64,000 nucleotides of DNA, from NCBI RefSeq assembly GCF_003173755.1, contig NZ_CP029553.1, positions 5,026,001 through 5,090,000 of the forward strand, given 5' to 3'. The notes below the pieces were generated by a model. That model was not told the DNA's origin. It saw nothing but the letters and a program-made list of their open reading frames with translations, and did no database searches. Below are positions 45,909 through 56,585 of the stretch, piece after piece. The stretch's first letter is position 1; each line of letters opens with the position of its first letter. The stretch is from Methylobacterium terrae. GTDB taxonomy: Bacteria > Pseudomonadota > Alphaproteobacteria > Rhizobiales > Beijerinckiaceae. Both the position numbers and the translations under genes were made by a program.

Positions 45909-47024
45909 ATGTCCCATAACAGCTTCGGCCACCTCTTCCGCGTCACCACCTTCGGCGAGAGCCACGGCCCGGCCCTCGGCTGCGTCGTCGACGGCTGCCC
46001 GCCGCTCATCCCGCTCGATGCGGCGGAGATCCAGGCGGAGCTCGACCGCCGCCGGCCCGGCCAGTCGCGCTTCACCACCCAGCGCCAGGAGCCGGACCAG
46101 GTCCGCATCCTCTCGGGCGTCTTCGCCGACGATCGCACGGGCGGGCGCCCGCTCACCACCGGCACGCCGATCGCGCTGATGATCGAGAACGTCGACCAGC
46201 GCTCGAAGGACTATTCGGAGATCCGCGACAGCTACCGGCCGGGCCACGCCGACTACGCCTACGACGCCAAGTACGGCATCCGCGACTATCGCGGCGGCGG
46301 CCGCTCCTCGGCCCGCGAGACCGCCGCCCGGGTGGCGGCGGGCGCGGTCGCCCGCAAGGTGCTCCCCGGCGTCACGATCCGGGGCGCCCTGGTGCAGGTC
46401 GGCCCGCACGCGATCGACCGCGCCCGCTTCGATTGGGACGAGGTGAACGAGAACCCGTTCTTCTGCCCGGACCCGGTCGCCGCCGCGCAATGGGCGGAGT
46501 ATCTCGACGGCATCCGCAAGGCGGGCTCGTCGGTCGGCGCGGTGATCGAGGTGGTGGCCGAGGGCGTGCCCGTCGGCCTCGGCGCGCCGGTCTACGGCAA
46601 GCTCGACGCCGATCTCGCCGCCGCCATGATGTCGATCAACGCCGTCAAGGGCGTCGAGATCGGCGACGGCTTCGCGGCTGCCGCCCTGCGCGGCGAGGAG
46701 AATGCCGACGAGATGCGGCCCGGCAACGACGGGCGCCCGATCTTCCTCGCCAATCACGCGGGCGGCGTGCTCGGCGGCATCTCGACCGGCCAGCCGCTGG
46801 TCTGCCGCTTCGCCGTCAAGCCGACCTCGTCGATCCTGACCCCGCGCGCCAGCGTCACCCGCGACAACCGGCCGGTCGACGTCATGACCAAGGGCCGCCA
46901 CGATCCCTGCGTCGGCATTCGCGCCGTGCCGGTGGGCGAGGCGATGATGGCCTGCGTGCTCGCCGACCACGTCCTGCGCCACCGCGCCCAGGTCGGGGAG
47001 GGGGCAACCTTTCAGCCGGAGTGA
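45909..47024 (+). CDS. aroC: Chorismate synthase
   Basis: A 371-residue chorismate synthase, the last shikimate step (5-enolpyruvylshikimate-3-phosphate to chorismate, reduced FMN required). Signatures are [53 protein letters not shown] and [17 protein letters not shown]. The length matches the family. ATG 45909. The riboflavin gene starts 35-53 bp after its stop. FMN use links the two, though they appear to have separate promoters. Confidence 0.97.
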   Translation: MSHNSFGHLFRVTTFGESHGPALGCVVDGCPPLIPLDAAEIQAELDRRRPGQSRFTTQRQEPDQVRILSGVFADDRTGGRPLTTGTPIALMIENVDQRSKDYSEIRDSYRPGHADYAYDAKYGIRDYRGGGRSSARETAARVAAGAVARKVLPGVTIRGALVQVGPHAIDRARFDWDEVNENPFFCPDPVAAAQWAEYLDGIRKAGSSVGAVIEVVAEGVPVGLGAPVYGKLDADLAAAMMSINAVKGVEIGDGFAAAALRGEENADEMRPGNDGRPIFLANHAGGVLGGISTGQPLVCRFAVKPTSSILTPRASVTRDNRPVDVMTKGRHDPCVGIRAVPVGEAMMACVLADHVLRHRAQVGEGATFQPE

Positions 47025-47036
47025 ACGATCGCGCCG

Positions 47037-47053
47037 TTTCAGTTTGACTGAAA
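47037..47053. promoter_or_regulatory. Perfect palindrome before the HTH-ribB gene
   Basis: TTTCAGTTTGACTGAAA: 7-bp arms with a 3-base centre. It overlaps the -35 of the promoter below and sits 24 bp before the HTH-encoding start. It is a candidate operator for the HTH domain of the same gene. Confidence 0.6.
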
Positions 47054-47071
47054 TCACCCGTGGGTTATGAC
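47044..47071 (+). promoter_or_regulatory. Candidate HTH-ribB promoter
   Basis: TTGACT (-35, 47044-47049), a 16-base spacer and TATGAC (-10, 47066-47071). Transcription would begin about 47078, at the GTG itself, so the mRNA may be leaderless or nearly so. Confidence 0.5.
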
Positions 47072-47077
47072 GGTGGG

Positions 47078-48394
47078 GTGAAACTCGGCGACTGGCTCCG
47101 ACAGCAGGGCGTGACCCGCCTCGACTTCGCGCGGCGCTGCGGGCTCTCGCCGGCGGCGGTGACGGGGTTGTGCAACAACCCCGAACCCTGGCTCTCGCGG
47201 GAGACGGCGGCCGCCGTGGCGCGGGTGACCGGCGGCGCCGTCACCCCCAACGACTTCCTGGGACTGGATTCTCCGGGGCTCGCTCCCCCGGGACAGGAGA
47301 TGCCCGTGACCCACGCATCGATCATCGAGGCCCTCGACGCCTTCGCCCGCGGCGAGATCGTGGTCGTCACCGACGACGACGACCGCGAGAACGAGGGCGA
47401 CCTCGTCGTCGCCGCCTCGCTCTGCACGCCGGAGAAGATGGCGTTCATCATCCGCAACACCTGCGGCATCGTCTGCGCGCCGATCACCGTCGCGGAGGCC
47501 AAGCGCCTGCGCCTCGAGCCGATGGTGGCCTCGAACGACGCGCCGCTCGGCACCGCCTTCACGGTCACGGTCGACGTCAAGCACGGGCTGACCACCGGCA
47601 TCTCGGCCGAGCAGCGCTGCAACACCGTGCGGGCGCTGGCCAACGGCAACATGGGCGCGACCGACTTCGTGCGCCCGGGCCACGTCTTCCCGCTGATCGC
47701 CAAGGACGGCGGCGTGCTGATGCGCTCCGGCCATACCGAGGCGGCGGTGGACCTGTGCCGGCTTACGAAGCTCCCGCCCGTCGGCGTGATCTGCGAGCTC
47801 GCCAACGACGACGGCACCGTGATGAAGGGGCCGCAGATCACGGCGTTCGCCGAGAAGCACGGCCTCAAGCAGATCTCGGTCGCCGAGCTGATCTCCTACC
47901 GCCAGGCGCGCGAGAAGCTGGTCGAGCGGGTCGGCAGCTTCCCGGTCAAGACCGAGTGGGGCGAGATGACCGGCTACGCCTACACCACGCCGTTCGAGCC
48001 GATGCAGCAATTCGCCTTCGTGCACGGGCGCATCGGCGAGGGCCGCGACGTGCTGGTGCGGCTGCACCGCTCGAACGTGGTGGCGGACGTAATCGAGGGC
48101 GGGCGCACGATCGAGGCGGTGATGCGCCGCTTCGCGCAGGAAGGCCGCGGGGTTCTCGTCTACCTGCGCGACGGCACCGCCGGGGTGCCGCTGTCGCAGC
48201 TGCCCGACGGGGCCGGCGAGGACGGGGCGGAAGCCGCACGCGTGCGCCAGTGGCGCGAGGTGGGGCTCGGCGCCCAGATCCTGCGCGACCTCGGCGTGGT
48301 CTCGATCCGCAACATCTCGAGCGCGGCACGCTCCTATGTCGGCCTGTCGGGCTTCGGCATCGAGATGGTCGGCGACGAGCCGCTGGAGGGGTAG
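47078..48394 (+). CDS. ribB: HTH-fused DHBP synthase with degenerate cyclohydrolase-II-like domain
   Basis: A 438-residue three-part protein. Residues ~1-65 form a YdaS/Cro-like helix-turn-helix (LDFARRCGLSPAAVTGL, then VTGGAVTPNDFLG). From ~75 comes DHBP synthase (RibB) with DDDDRENEGDLVVAA, RPGHVFPLIAKDGGV and RSGHTEAAVDL, making 3,4-dihydroxy-2-butanone 4-phosphate from ribulose-5-phosphate. Residues ~290-438 resemble GTP cyclohydrolase II but lack the CDCG-type zinc site, as in RibBX proteins. Starts: GTG 47078, GTG 47060 (6 residues longer) or GTG 47306 (RibB only, with AGGAG). It is not preceded by an FMN riboswitch; the palindrome suggests self-control. Confidence 0.88.
   Translation: MKLGDWLRQQGVTRLDFARRCGLSPAAVTGLCNNPEPWLSRETAAAVARVTGGAVTPNDFLGLDSPGLAPPGQEMPVTHASIIEALDAFARGEIVVVTDDDDRENEGDLVVAASLCTPEKMAFIIRNTCGIVCAPITVAEAKRLRLEPMVASNDAPLGTAFTVTVDVKHGLTTGISAEQRCNTVRALANGNMGATDFVRPGHVFPLIAKDGGVLMRSGHTEAAVDLCRLTKLPPVGVICELANDDGTVMKGPQITAFAEKHGLKQISVAELISYRQAREKLVERVGSFPVKTEWGEMTGYAYTTPFEPMQQFAFVHGRIGEGRDVLVRLHRSNVVADVIEGGRTIEAVMRRFAQEGRGVLVYLRDGTAGVPLSQLPDGAGEDGAEAARVRQWREVGLGAQILRDLGVVSIRNISSAARSYVGLSGFGIEMVGDEPLEG
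47295..47308 (+). promoter_or_regulatory. Internal ribosome-binding site and start for RibB without the HTH
   Basis: AGGAG (47295-47299), a 6-base spacer, GTG 47306-47308. It starts at the RibB domain (VTHASIIEALDAF). If used, one mRNA yields both an HTH-RibB and a free RibB-RibX form. Confidence 0.5.
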
Positions 48395-48467
48395 GGGGCG
48401 CCCGGGCGCCGATGTCCACTCCTCGGCGGCACCGGACCTCGTCGCGGGCCCGGCCCCGGCCGAGCCC

Positions 48468-49397
48468 TCACCGCCCCATCAGCGTCTCGACATGGGCGGC
48501 GACCGACTTCGACAGTCCGATCAGGTCGTAGCCCCCCTCCAGCAGCGAGACGATCCGGCCGCCGCAGCGGCGATCGGCGATCCCCATCAGCTCCCGGGTC
48601 GCCCAGGCGAAATCGGCTTCCGTCAGCTTCAGGTTGGCGAGCGGATCGCGCCAATGGGCGTCGAACCCGGCCGAGATCACGATCAGGTCGGGCCGGAACG
48701 CCTCGAGCCGCGGCAGCACGCCGTGCGTGAAGGCCTCGCGGAAGACGTCGCCGTCGTCGCCCGCGTGCAGCGGCACGTTGACGATGGTGTCGTGATCGCC
48801 GCGCTCGGACGCGGCGCCGGTGCCGGGAAAGAGCGGCATCTGGTGGGTCGAGGCGTACATGACGCTCGGATCGTCCCAGAAGATGTCCTGCGATCCGTTG
48901 CCGTGATGGACGTCCCAATCGACGAGCGCCACCCGGGCGGCACCGTGGCGCTCTCGGGCGTGGCGCGCCGCCACCGCCGCGGTGTTGAACAGGCAGAAGC
49001 CCATGGCGCGCTCGCGCTCGGCGTGGTGGCCGGGCGGGCGCATCGCCGCGAAGGCGTTGGCGACGCGGCCCTCCATCACCTCGTCGACGGCCCGCACGGC
49101 GGCGCCGAGCGCGCGGCGCGCCGCCTCGAGCGAGCCCCGGGACATCACCGTATCGGAATCGATGACCGTCAATCCCTCGTCCGGCGCCGCCGCGGCGATC
49201 GCCGCGACGTAGTTCTCCGGATGGGCGAGGCCCGCCACCGCGAGGTCGGCGAGCGGCGCCTGCTCGCGCACCAGCGCGGCGAAGCGCTCGTCCTCCAGGG
49301 CCCGCTCGATCACCCGGATGCGGTCGGCCCGCTCGGGGTGGCCCGGCGGCGTGTCGTGGTCGAGGGAGGCCGGATGGCAGAGATACAGCGTCGTCAT
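48468..49397 (-). CDS. Histone-deacetylase-family hydrolase (class II type)
   Basis: A 309-residue member of the arginase/deacetylase fold. RPPGHHAER carries the tandem His, DWDVHHGNGSQDIFWDD the metal-binding Asp/His pair, and ISAGFDAHWRDPL the second Asp, so the zinc site is complete. Bacterial members deacetylate small molecules or acetyl-lysine proteins, and the substrate here is unknown. ATG 49397 gives the normal N-terminus (TTLYLCHPASLDHDTPPGHPER). Convergent with the riboflavin gene, 73 bp between stops. Confidence 0.93.
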   Translation of the reverse strand: MTTLYLCHPASLDHDTPPGHPERADRIRVIERALEDERFAALVREQAPLADLAVAGLAHPENYVAAIAAAAPDEGLTVIDSDTVMSRGSLEAARRALGAAVRAVDEVMEGRVANAFAAMRPPGHHAERERAMGFCLFNTAAVAARHARERHGAARVALVDWDVHHGNGSQDIFWDDPSVMYASTHQMPLFPGTGAASERGDHDTIVNVPLHAGDDGDVFREAFTHGVLPRLEAFRPDLIVISAGFDAHWRDPLANLKLTEADFAWATRELMGIADRRCGGRIVSLLEGGYDLIGLSKSVAAHVETLMGR

Positions 49398-49605
49398 CGT
49401 GCCCGCTTCAAGCGTCCCGTCGGGCGCGTCGCGCGACGGCCCGTCCCCGCCCGCACCGTGGCAGGGCCATGGCCGGGACGCAACACAGGCCGGGCATCGT
49501 GCACAGAGGCGCGGCTCCCCGCTTCGCGCGCCAACGGCCACGCTTTACGGTCGGGGAACGACTGATTCGCGGGCCAGCCCGCCGCCTTGCCAAGGGTTCT
49601 CCCCG

Positions 49606-50205
49606 ATGCGCCGCCCCCGCCTCGCCCTCTCGCTCGCCCTGACGGGGGCCGTCCTGGCGCTGCCGGGCTGCATGTACAAGGCCACCCCCGATCCCGAACT
49701 GTCGGCCAAGGACAAGGAGTGGATGGCGCTGGTGCCGGAGCCGGAGATCGACCGGCGCTTCGCCCGCTACATGATCGAGGACCCGACGGGTGAGGCTCCC
49801 GGCACCATCGTGGTCGAGACGCGCGAGCGCCAGCTCTACTACGTCCTGCCCGACCGCAAGGCGATCCGCTACGGCGTCACCGTCGGCGACGAGGCGTACG
49901 GCTGGTCCGGCACGGCGCGGATCTTCCGCAAGGCCGCCTGGCCGGACTGGCACCCGCCGGCCGAGATGATCAAGCGCTGGCCCCACGTCCACGCGATGCA
50001 GGGCGGGCCCGCCAACCCGCTCGGCGCCCGCGCCCTCTACCTGGCGGACGGCACCGGCAAGGACACGCTCTACCGCATCCACGGCACCAACGAGCCGGAG
50101 CGGATCGGCCAGGCGGCGTCCTCGGGCTGCATCCGGATGCGCAACATCGACGTCGTCGACCTGTACAACCGGGTGGGCGCGGATGCGCGGGTGATCGTGC
50201 GGTGA
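49606..50205 (+). CDS. L,D-transpeptidase lipoprotein
   Basis: A 199-residue YkuD-domain protein. Residues 1-22 are a signal peptide ending in the lipobox LPGC. The YkuD domain has VVETRERQLYYVLPDRKAIRYGVTVG and the catalytic HGTNEPERIGQAASSGCIRM with the nucleophile Cys. It cross-links peptidoglycan (3-3 links) or attaches a lipoprotein to it, in the periplasm. The MKxxxD-type extra loops are absent. ATG 49606; the longer frame adds filler. Confidence 0.95.
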   Translation: MRRPRLALSLALTGAVLALPGCMYKATPDPELSAKDKEWMALVPEPEIDRRFARYMIEDPTGEAPGTIVVETRERQLYYVLPDRKAIRYGVTVGDEAYGWSGTARIFRKAAWPDWHPPAEMIKRWPHVHAMQGGPANPLGARALYLADGTGKDTLYRIHGTNEPERIGQAASSGCIRMRNIDVVDLYNRVGADARVIVR

Positions 50206-50218
50206 AGCGGGCGGAGGG

Positions 50219-50893
50219 ATGAGCGTCCCGGTCTGGTTCCGGATGCTGGTCTGGCAGCTCCGGAATGTCGGGCCGGTGCGCCGGTCGCGGGATCGGCGCT
50301 CCGACATCGAGCAGCGCGCGATCGACGCGATGATCGGCGATTACCGCGGGCAGCGCTTCAGGGAGATCCCCCCGGATCCGCGCCGCGTCGATCCGATCCG
50401 CCTCCGCGCCCTGAGCGAGCGGCTGTCCGACCCATACGCCTATCGGTGGCGCGAGACACAGGCCAACGCGGAACTCGTCGATGCCCTCTTCCACACCATC
50501 CCGTCGTCGAACGGCGCCCGTTGGGGCCTGTGCCTCGACAAGCTCGCGCACGACGAGGGCCAGGGCCCGACGATCGCCGTCGCATCCGGAGGGCCTGCCC
50601 GGATGTTCGCCTGGGGCATGTTCGAACCGCACCACTGCGTGACCGCCTGCGGCATGAGCGTGCGCGACTTCATCACCTCCTACGACGAAGCGGTCCGACT
50701 CCTCGACAAGGTGCTGCCCGGCCACGGATTCACACTGCAGCGCACCGGTCGCGCCACGACGGTCCGGCTCGAGAAGGACGGCTCGATCGGCCCCCGGATC
50801 ACCGGCAGCCACGCCGCCCTGGCCCTCGTGCTCGCCATCCTCGACCACCTGGAGCAGGCCCCGCACGCGGCCGCCCCGTGGCGGACGATCTGA
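50219..50893 (+). CDS. Hypothetical protein, 224 residues
   Basis: Not recognised. Arg-rich at the start (WFRMLVWQLRNVGPVRRSRDRR), then a mixed alpha/beta sequence with FEPHHCVTACGMSVRDFITSYDEAV and a conserved-looking GHGFTLQR strand. No signal peptide and no full transmembrane helix. ATG 50219 is 13 bp after the L,D-transpeptidase stop and is preceded by GGAGGG with a very short spacer, so the two are likely co-transcribed. Confidence 0.6.
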   Translation: MSVPVWFRMLVWQLRNVGPVRRSRDRRSDIEQRAIDAMIGDYRGQRFREIPPDPRRVDPIRLRALSERLSDPYAYRWRETQANAELVDALFHTIPSSNGARWGLCLDKLAHDEGQGPTIAVASGGPARMFAWGMFEPHHCVTACGMSVRDFITSYDEAVRLLDKVLPGHGFTLQRTGRATTVRLEKDGSIGPRITGSHAALALVLAILDHLEQAPHAAAPWRTI

Positions 50894-51085
50894 GCCCGCG
50901 GGCGCTCAGTGGTCCGCATCCGACAGATCCTCGCAACGCTTTGGCAACGCCGTCCCGTTGCCGGGCTTTAACCTGAACAGGGATTCAGATCCCGTCGTTA
51001 ACCTGTCAGAGCCACCCCGTGCCGCATAGTCCTCCTCACACAGGGACAAGCACCGGCACAACAAAAGCCGGGGAGGCAGAGACAG

Positions 51086-51535
51086 ATGATCAACGCTTCG
51101 CTGCAACACTTCTGCAACCGTATCATCGCCGCCGGCACCATCGGCCTGGAGGACGTGCGCGAACTGAACCGCGCGGTGCTGCCCGACGGGCTCACCCACC
51201 GCGAGGAGGCCGACATGCTGTTCGGCCTCGACCGGGCGATCCCGGAGGCCGACGCGGCCTTCGGCGACTGGCTGGTGGCGGCGACCGTCGATTTCGCGGT
51301 GTGGGGCGAGCGCCCGACCGGCCACATCGACGCCGACACCGCCCACTGGCTCGCCGCGTCGCTGGCTTGCGGCCGCGGCCCGACCGCGACGGGGGCCCGC
51401 ATCGCTGTCGAGGTGGTGCGCGAGGCCGAGACCAACGACCCGGCTCTCATCAGCTTCGCCCTGAAGGCCAACCGGGCCCGGGCCGGGGCCGAGGACGCCG
51501 TCGAGGAAATCCTGTCCTACGCGGTCGCCGCGTGA
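51086..51535 (+). CDS. Hypothetical protein, 149 residues
   Basis: Soluble, mainly helical, acidic. It contains EDVRELNRAVLPDGLTHREEAD followed by WLVAATVDFAVWGERPTGHI, a pattern I associate with small conserved alphaproteobacterial proteins of unknown function, without a confirmed name. No signal peptide. GGGGAGG lies 12 bp before ATG 51086. It lies alone upstream of pccA. Confidence 0.65.
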   Translation: MINASLQHFCNRIIAAGTIGLEDVRELNRAVLPDGLTHREEADMLFGLDRAIPEADAAFGDWLVAATVDFAVWGERPTGHIDADTAHWLAASLACGRGPTATGARIAVEVVREAETNDPALISFALKANRARAGAEDAVEEILSYAVAA

Positions 51536-51663
51536 GCGGCGGCTTCGCCCGTTTGACCGAGAACAGCCGGCTTTGCGGCGCGCCCGCCATGCTTTAACGG
51601 GGATGAGCTTGGGTGTGTCCCACCCCGGCCCGGCTCCCCCTCAAGGCTCGAGTGCGCGCTCCG

Positions 51664-53664
<2,001 letters not shown>

Positions 53665-53674
53665 ACCGTCGTTC

Positions 53675-54091
53675 GTGCCGCTCTACTTCGCCTACGGCTC
53701 CAACATGGACCGGGCCGCCATGGCCCGGCGCTGCCCCGCCTCGCGGGTCCTCGGCCTCGGCCGGCTCAACCGCCACCGCCTCGTCATCATGCGCGAGGGT
53801 TACGCCTCGGTGGAGCGCTCCCCCACCGGGACGGTCTGGGGCGTGCTGTGGGATCTGGCGCTCTCCGACGTGCCGGCCCTCGACCGCTACGAGGGCGTGG
53901 CGAGCGGGCTCTACGTCAAGGCGCAGCAGCCGGTCTCGACCGAGGGCGGGGTGCGGCGGGCTCTGGTGTATCTGGGGCGCGGCAACGGTGGCGTGCCGCG
54001 GCCGGGCTACCTCGAGGGCGTGATCGCGGCGGGCCGGGAGAACGGGTTGCCGGAGATGTATCTGAAGGGGTTGATGGCGCTGAAGCGGTAA
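53675..54091 (+). CDS. Gamma-glutamylcyclotransferase-like protein
   Basis: A 138-residue GGCT-fold protein with the substrate loop LYFAYGSNMDRAAMARRC and the strand GVLWDLALSDVPALDRYEGV, which carries the acidic catalytic-position residue. Such proteins cyclise gamma-glutamyl amino compounds or act as butirosin/alkyl-amine related enzymes. GTG 53675 is 10 bp after the pccA stop, so it is co-transcribed. Confidence 0.85.
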   Translation: MPLYFAYGSNMDRAAMARRCPASRVLGLGRLNRHRLVIMREGYASVERSPTGTVWGVLWDLALSDVPALDRYEGVASGLYVKAQQPVSTEGGVRRALVYLGRGNGGVPRPGYLEGVIAAGRENGLPEMYLKGLMALKR

Positions 54092-54108
54092 AGGCCCGCA
54101 CCGCCTGA

Positions 54109-54280
54109 ACCCTCCCCGCTCTGCGGGGGAGGGTGCCCGGCGAAGCCGGGCGGGAGAGGGGAACCCCGCTTCCGGACGAAGCGAAACCGTTCTGAAGGAC
54201 GCCAAGTCCTAAAGCGTCGCGCCGCCCCTCTCCCGGCTCGCTCCGGTCGCCACCCTCCCCCGCAGAGGGGGGAGGGTTGA
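54109..54280. repeat. 172-bp palindromic element, REP/MITE-like
   Basis: AACCCTCCCC...GGGGGAGGGTG on the left (54109-54135) matches CACCCTCCCCC...GGAGGGTT on the right (54251-54278) as an inverted repeat. Inner GGGAGAGGGG / CCCCTCTCCC runs and about 65 bp of unique centre follow. No gene inside. Sits between convergent ggct and hisI. Confidence 0.65.
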
Positions 54281-54291
54281 GCCGCGGCGCT

Positions 54292-54710
54292 TTAAGAGGC
54301 GCGGGGAGCCAGCCTTACCGTTCCAGTCTCCGGATCATAGTTCACGCCCCGATAGAAGCAGTCGCGCCGCCCGGTATGGCAGCACCCGCCGTCGCCGCCG
54401 ACGCGCACCCGCAGCAGCAAGGCGTCCTGGTCGCAATCGACCCGCATCTCGACGAGCGTCTGGATCTGCCCGCTGGTGGCGCCCTTGTGCCAGAGCTCCC
54501 CGCGCGAGCGCGACCAGTACCAGACCTCGCCAGTCTCAAGCGTGCGCGCCAGCGACTCGGCGTTCATGTGGGCGAGCATGAGGACCGCGCCCGAATCGGC
54601 ATCGACCGCGATCGCGGTGATCAAGCCGTCAGACCCGAAGCGCGGGGTGAAGGCCTCGCCCTCTTCCAGCGCCCGCTTGTCGCCGGGCGGGGCAAAGGTC
54701 GGAAGCGGGG

Positions 54711-54714
<4 letters not shown>
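54292..54714 (-). CDS. hisI: Phosphoribosyl-AMP cyclohydrolase
   Basis: A 140-residue HisI, the third histidine step (PR-AMP to ProFAR). Motifs are [39 protein letters not shown] and [16 protein letters not shown], with zinc-binding Cys residues ([11 protein letters not shown]). Its ATG overlaps the folE stop (ATGA), so it is coupled as the second gene after folE. Confidence 0.96.
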
Positions 54715-55370
<656 letters not shown>

Positions 55371-55638
55371 CACGCCTCCAAGATCTGGGCCACCACGACC
55401 AGGGTCGGCCCACGGGGCCAGCCATGCCGGGACCAGAGATGCGCCCCGATCCGGCCGCGCCTCGCGCCGCCGGGCAACCGTGCCTATATCGGGAATCCCG
55501 CCTGCGCACGCAATGCGCGGCGCGCGCAGCAGGTCACCGCGTTCCATCGTCCGTCCCAACGTCAAGCCCAAGTCAGACCCGTCTGGTCAAGCCCGTTTCG
55601 TCCGTCCCGCGGCCCCTCTCGTCCAAAGTACGAATGCC

Positions 55639-56097
55639 ATGCTCGACGACATCTACAACGCCCGTATCCTTTCCCTCGCGGCGGACATCCCGCGCCTCGG
55701 CCGGCTGGCGAGCCCGGGGGCGAGCGCGTCCAAGCACTCGAAGCTGTGCGGCTCGACCGTGACGGTGGACCTCGTCACCGAGGGCGGCACGGTCACCGAC
55801 TTCGCCCACGACGTGAAGGCCTGCGCGCTCGGCCAGGCGGCGTCCTCGCTGATGGCCCGCCACGCGGTCGGCGCGAGCGCCGAGGACCTGCGCACCTTGC
55901 GGGAGACCGTGCGGCGGATGCTGAAGGAGGGCGGGCCGGCGCCCGCGGGCAAGTTCGCGGATTTCGCCGTGCTGGAACCGGTGCGGGACTTCAAGGCGCG
56001 CCACGCCTCGACGCTGCTCACCTTCGACGCGGTGGTCGACGCCCTCGACCAGATCGCCGCCGGGGACGTGTCGAAGAGCGAGGCGGTGCCGGCGTGA
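55639..56097 (+). CDS. IscU/NifU-N-like iron-sulfur scaffold homologue
   Basis: A 152-residue IscU/SufU-type protein. Cys37 (SKLCGSTV) and Cys62 (VKACALGQAASS) match two cluster ligands, and the downstream segment has DFAVLEPVRDFKARHASTLL with His122. The third Cys is replaced by Ala123, so it may not build clusters like IscU. No cysteine desulfurase is adjacent. ATG 55639 gives the family start. It overlaps yidD by 4 bp. Confidence 0.88.
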   Translation: MLDDIYNARILSLAADIPRLGRLASPGASASKHSKLCGSTVTVDLVTEGGTVTDFAHDVKACALGQAASSLMARHAVGASAEDLRTLRETVRRMLKEGGPAPAGKFADFAVLEPVRDFKARHASTLLTFDAVVDALDQIAAGDVSKSEAVPA

Positions 56098-56411
56098 ACC
56101 CGACCCGCCGCGCGGCGCATCTCGCCATCCGCGGCTACCAGCTCACCCTGTCGGGCCTCGTCGGGCGGCAATGCCGGCACTGGCCGTCCTGTTCGGCCTA
56201 TACCGACGAGGCGGTCCAGCGCCACGGCCTCTGGGCCGGCGGCTGGATGGGATTCGCCCGGATCTGCCGCTGCGGCCCGTTCGGCACCCACGGCATCGAC
56301 CTCGTGCCGGAGACCGCACCGCCCGGCGCCGCCTGGCACCGCCCGTGGGCCTACGCCCGCTGGCGCGGGGTCAACGCCCCGCCGCCGCTCTGCGAGAGCG
56401 TCGAGGGCTGA
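56094..56411 (+). CDS. yidD: Membrane protein insertion efficiency factor YidD
   Basis: A 105-residue YidD. CRHWPSCSAYTDEAVQRHGLWAGGWMGFARICRCGPFG is the family signature with its Cys set (shown in part). It assists YidC-dependent membrane protein insertion. GTG 56094 overlaps the IscU-like stop (GTGA), so the two are translationally coupled. The C-terminal part is slightly longer than in E. coli. Confidence 0.93.
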   Translation: MNPTRRAAHLAIRGYQLTLSGLVGRQCRHWPSCSAYTDEAVQRHGLWAGGWMGFARICRCGPFGTHGIDLVPETAPPGAAWHRPWAYARWRGVNAPPPLCESVEG

Positions 56412-56585
56412 GGCGACACGTTTTCGTCGACGCGAAGGCGTCCGGCTGTGTCTGTCATTTCCCGCCATCGCTGGTATACGGCGCCGGTCCGGTGCGCGGC
56501 CGCCTGAAGCCCGCCGGACGTGTGTCCACCACCCCGCTTACCTGCACCGTGCGCAGGAGTGAGCCCCGAGGAGTCTTTCAGACCC

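Noticed and set aside
55371-55638. Extra gene upstream of folE
   Set aside because: The long frame there starts with Arg/Pro/Ala filler unlike FolE; ATG 55370 with GGAGG gives the conserved enzyme.
56412-56585. T-box or leader attenuator before thrS
   Set aside because: No T-box sequence is seen and such leaders are rare in proteobacteria.
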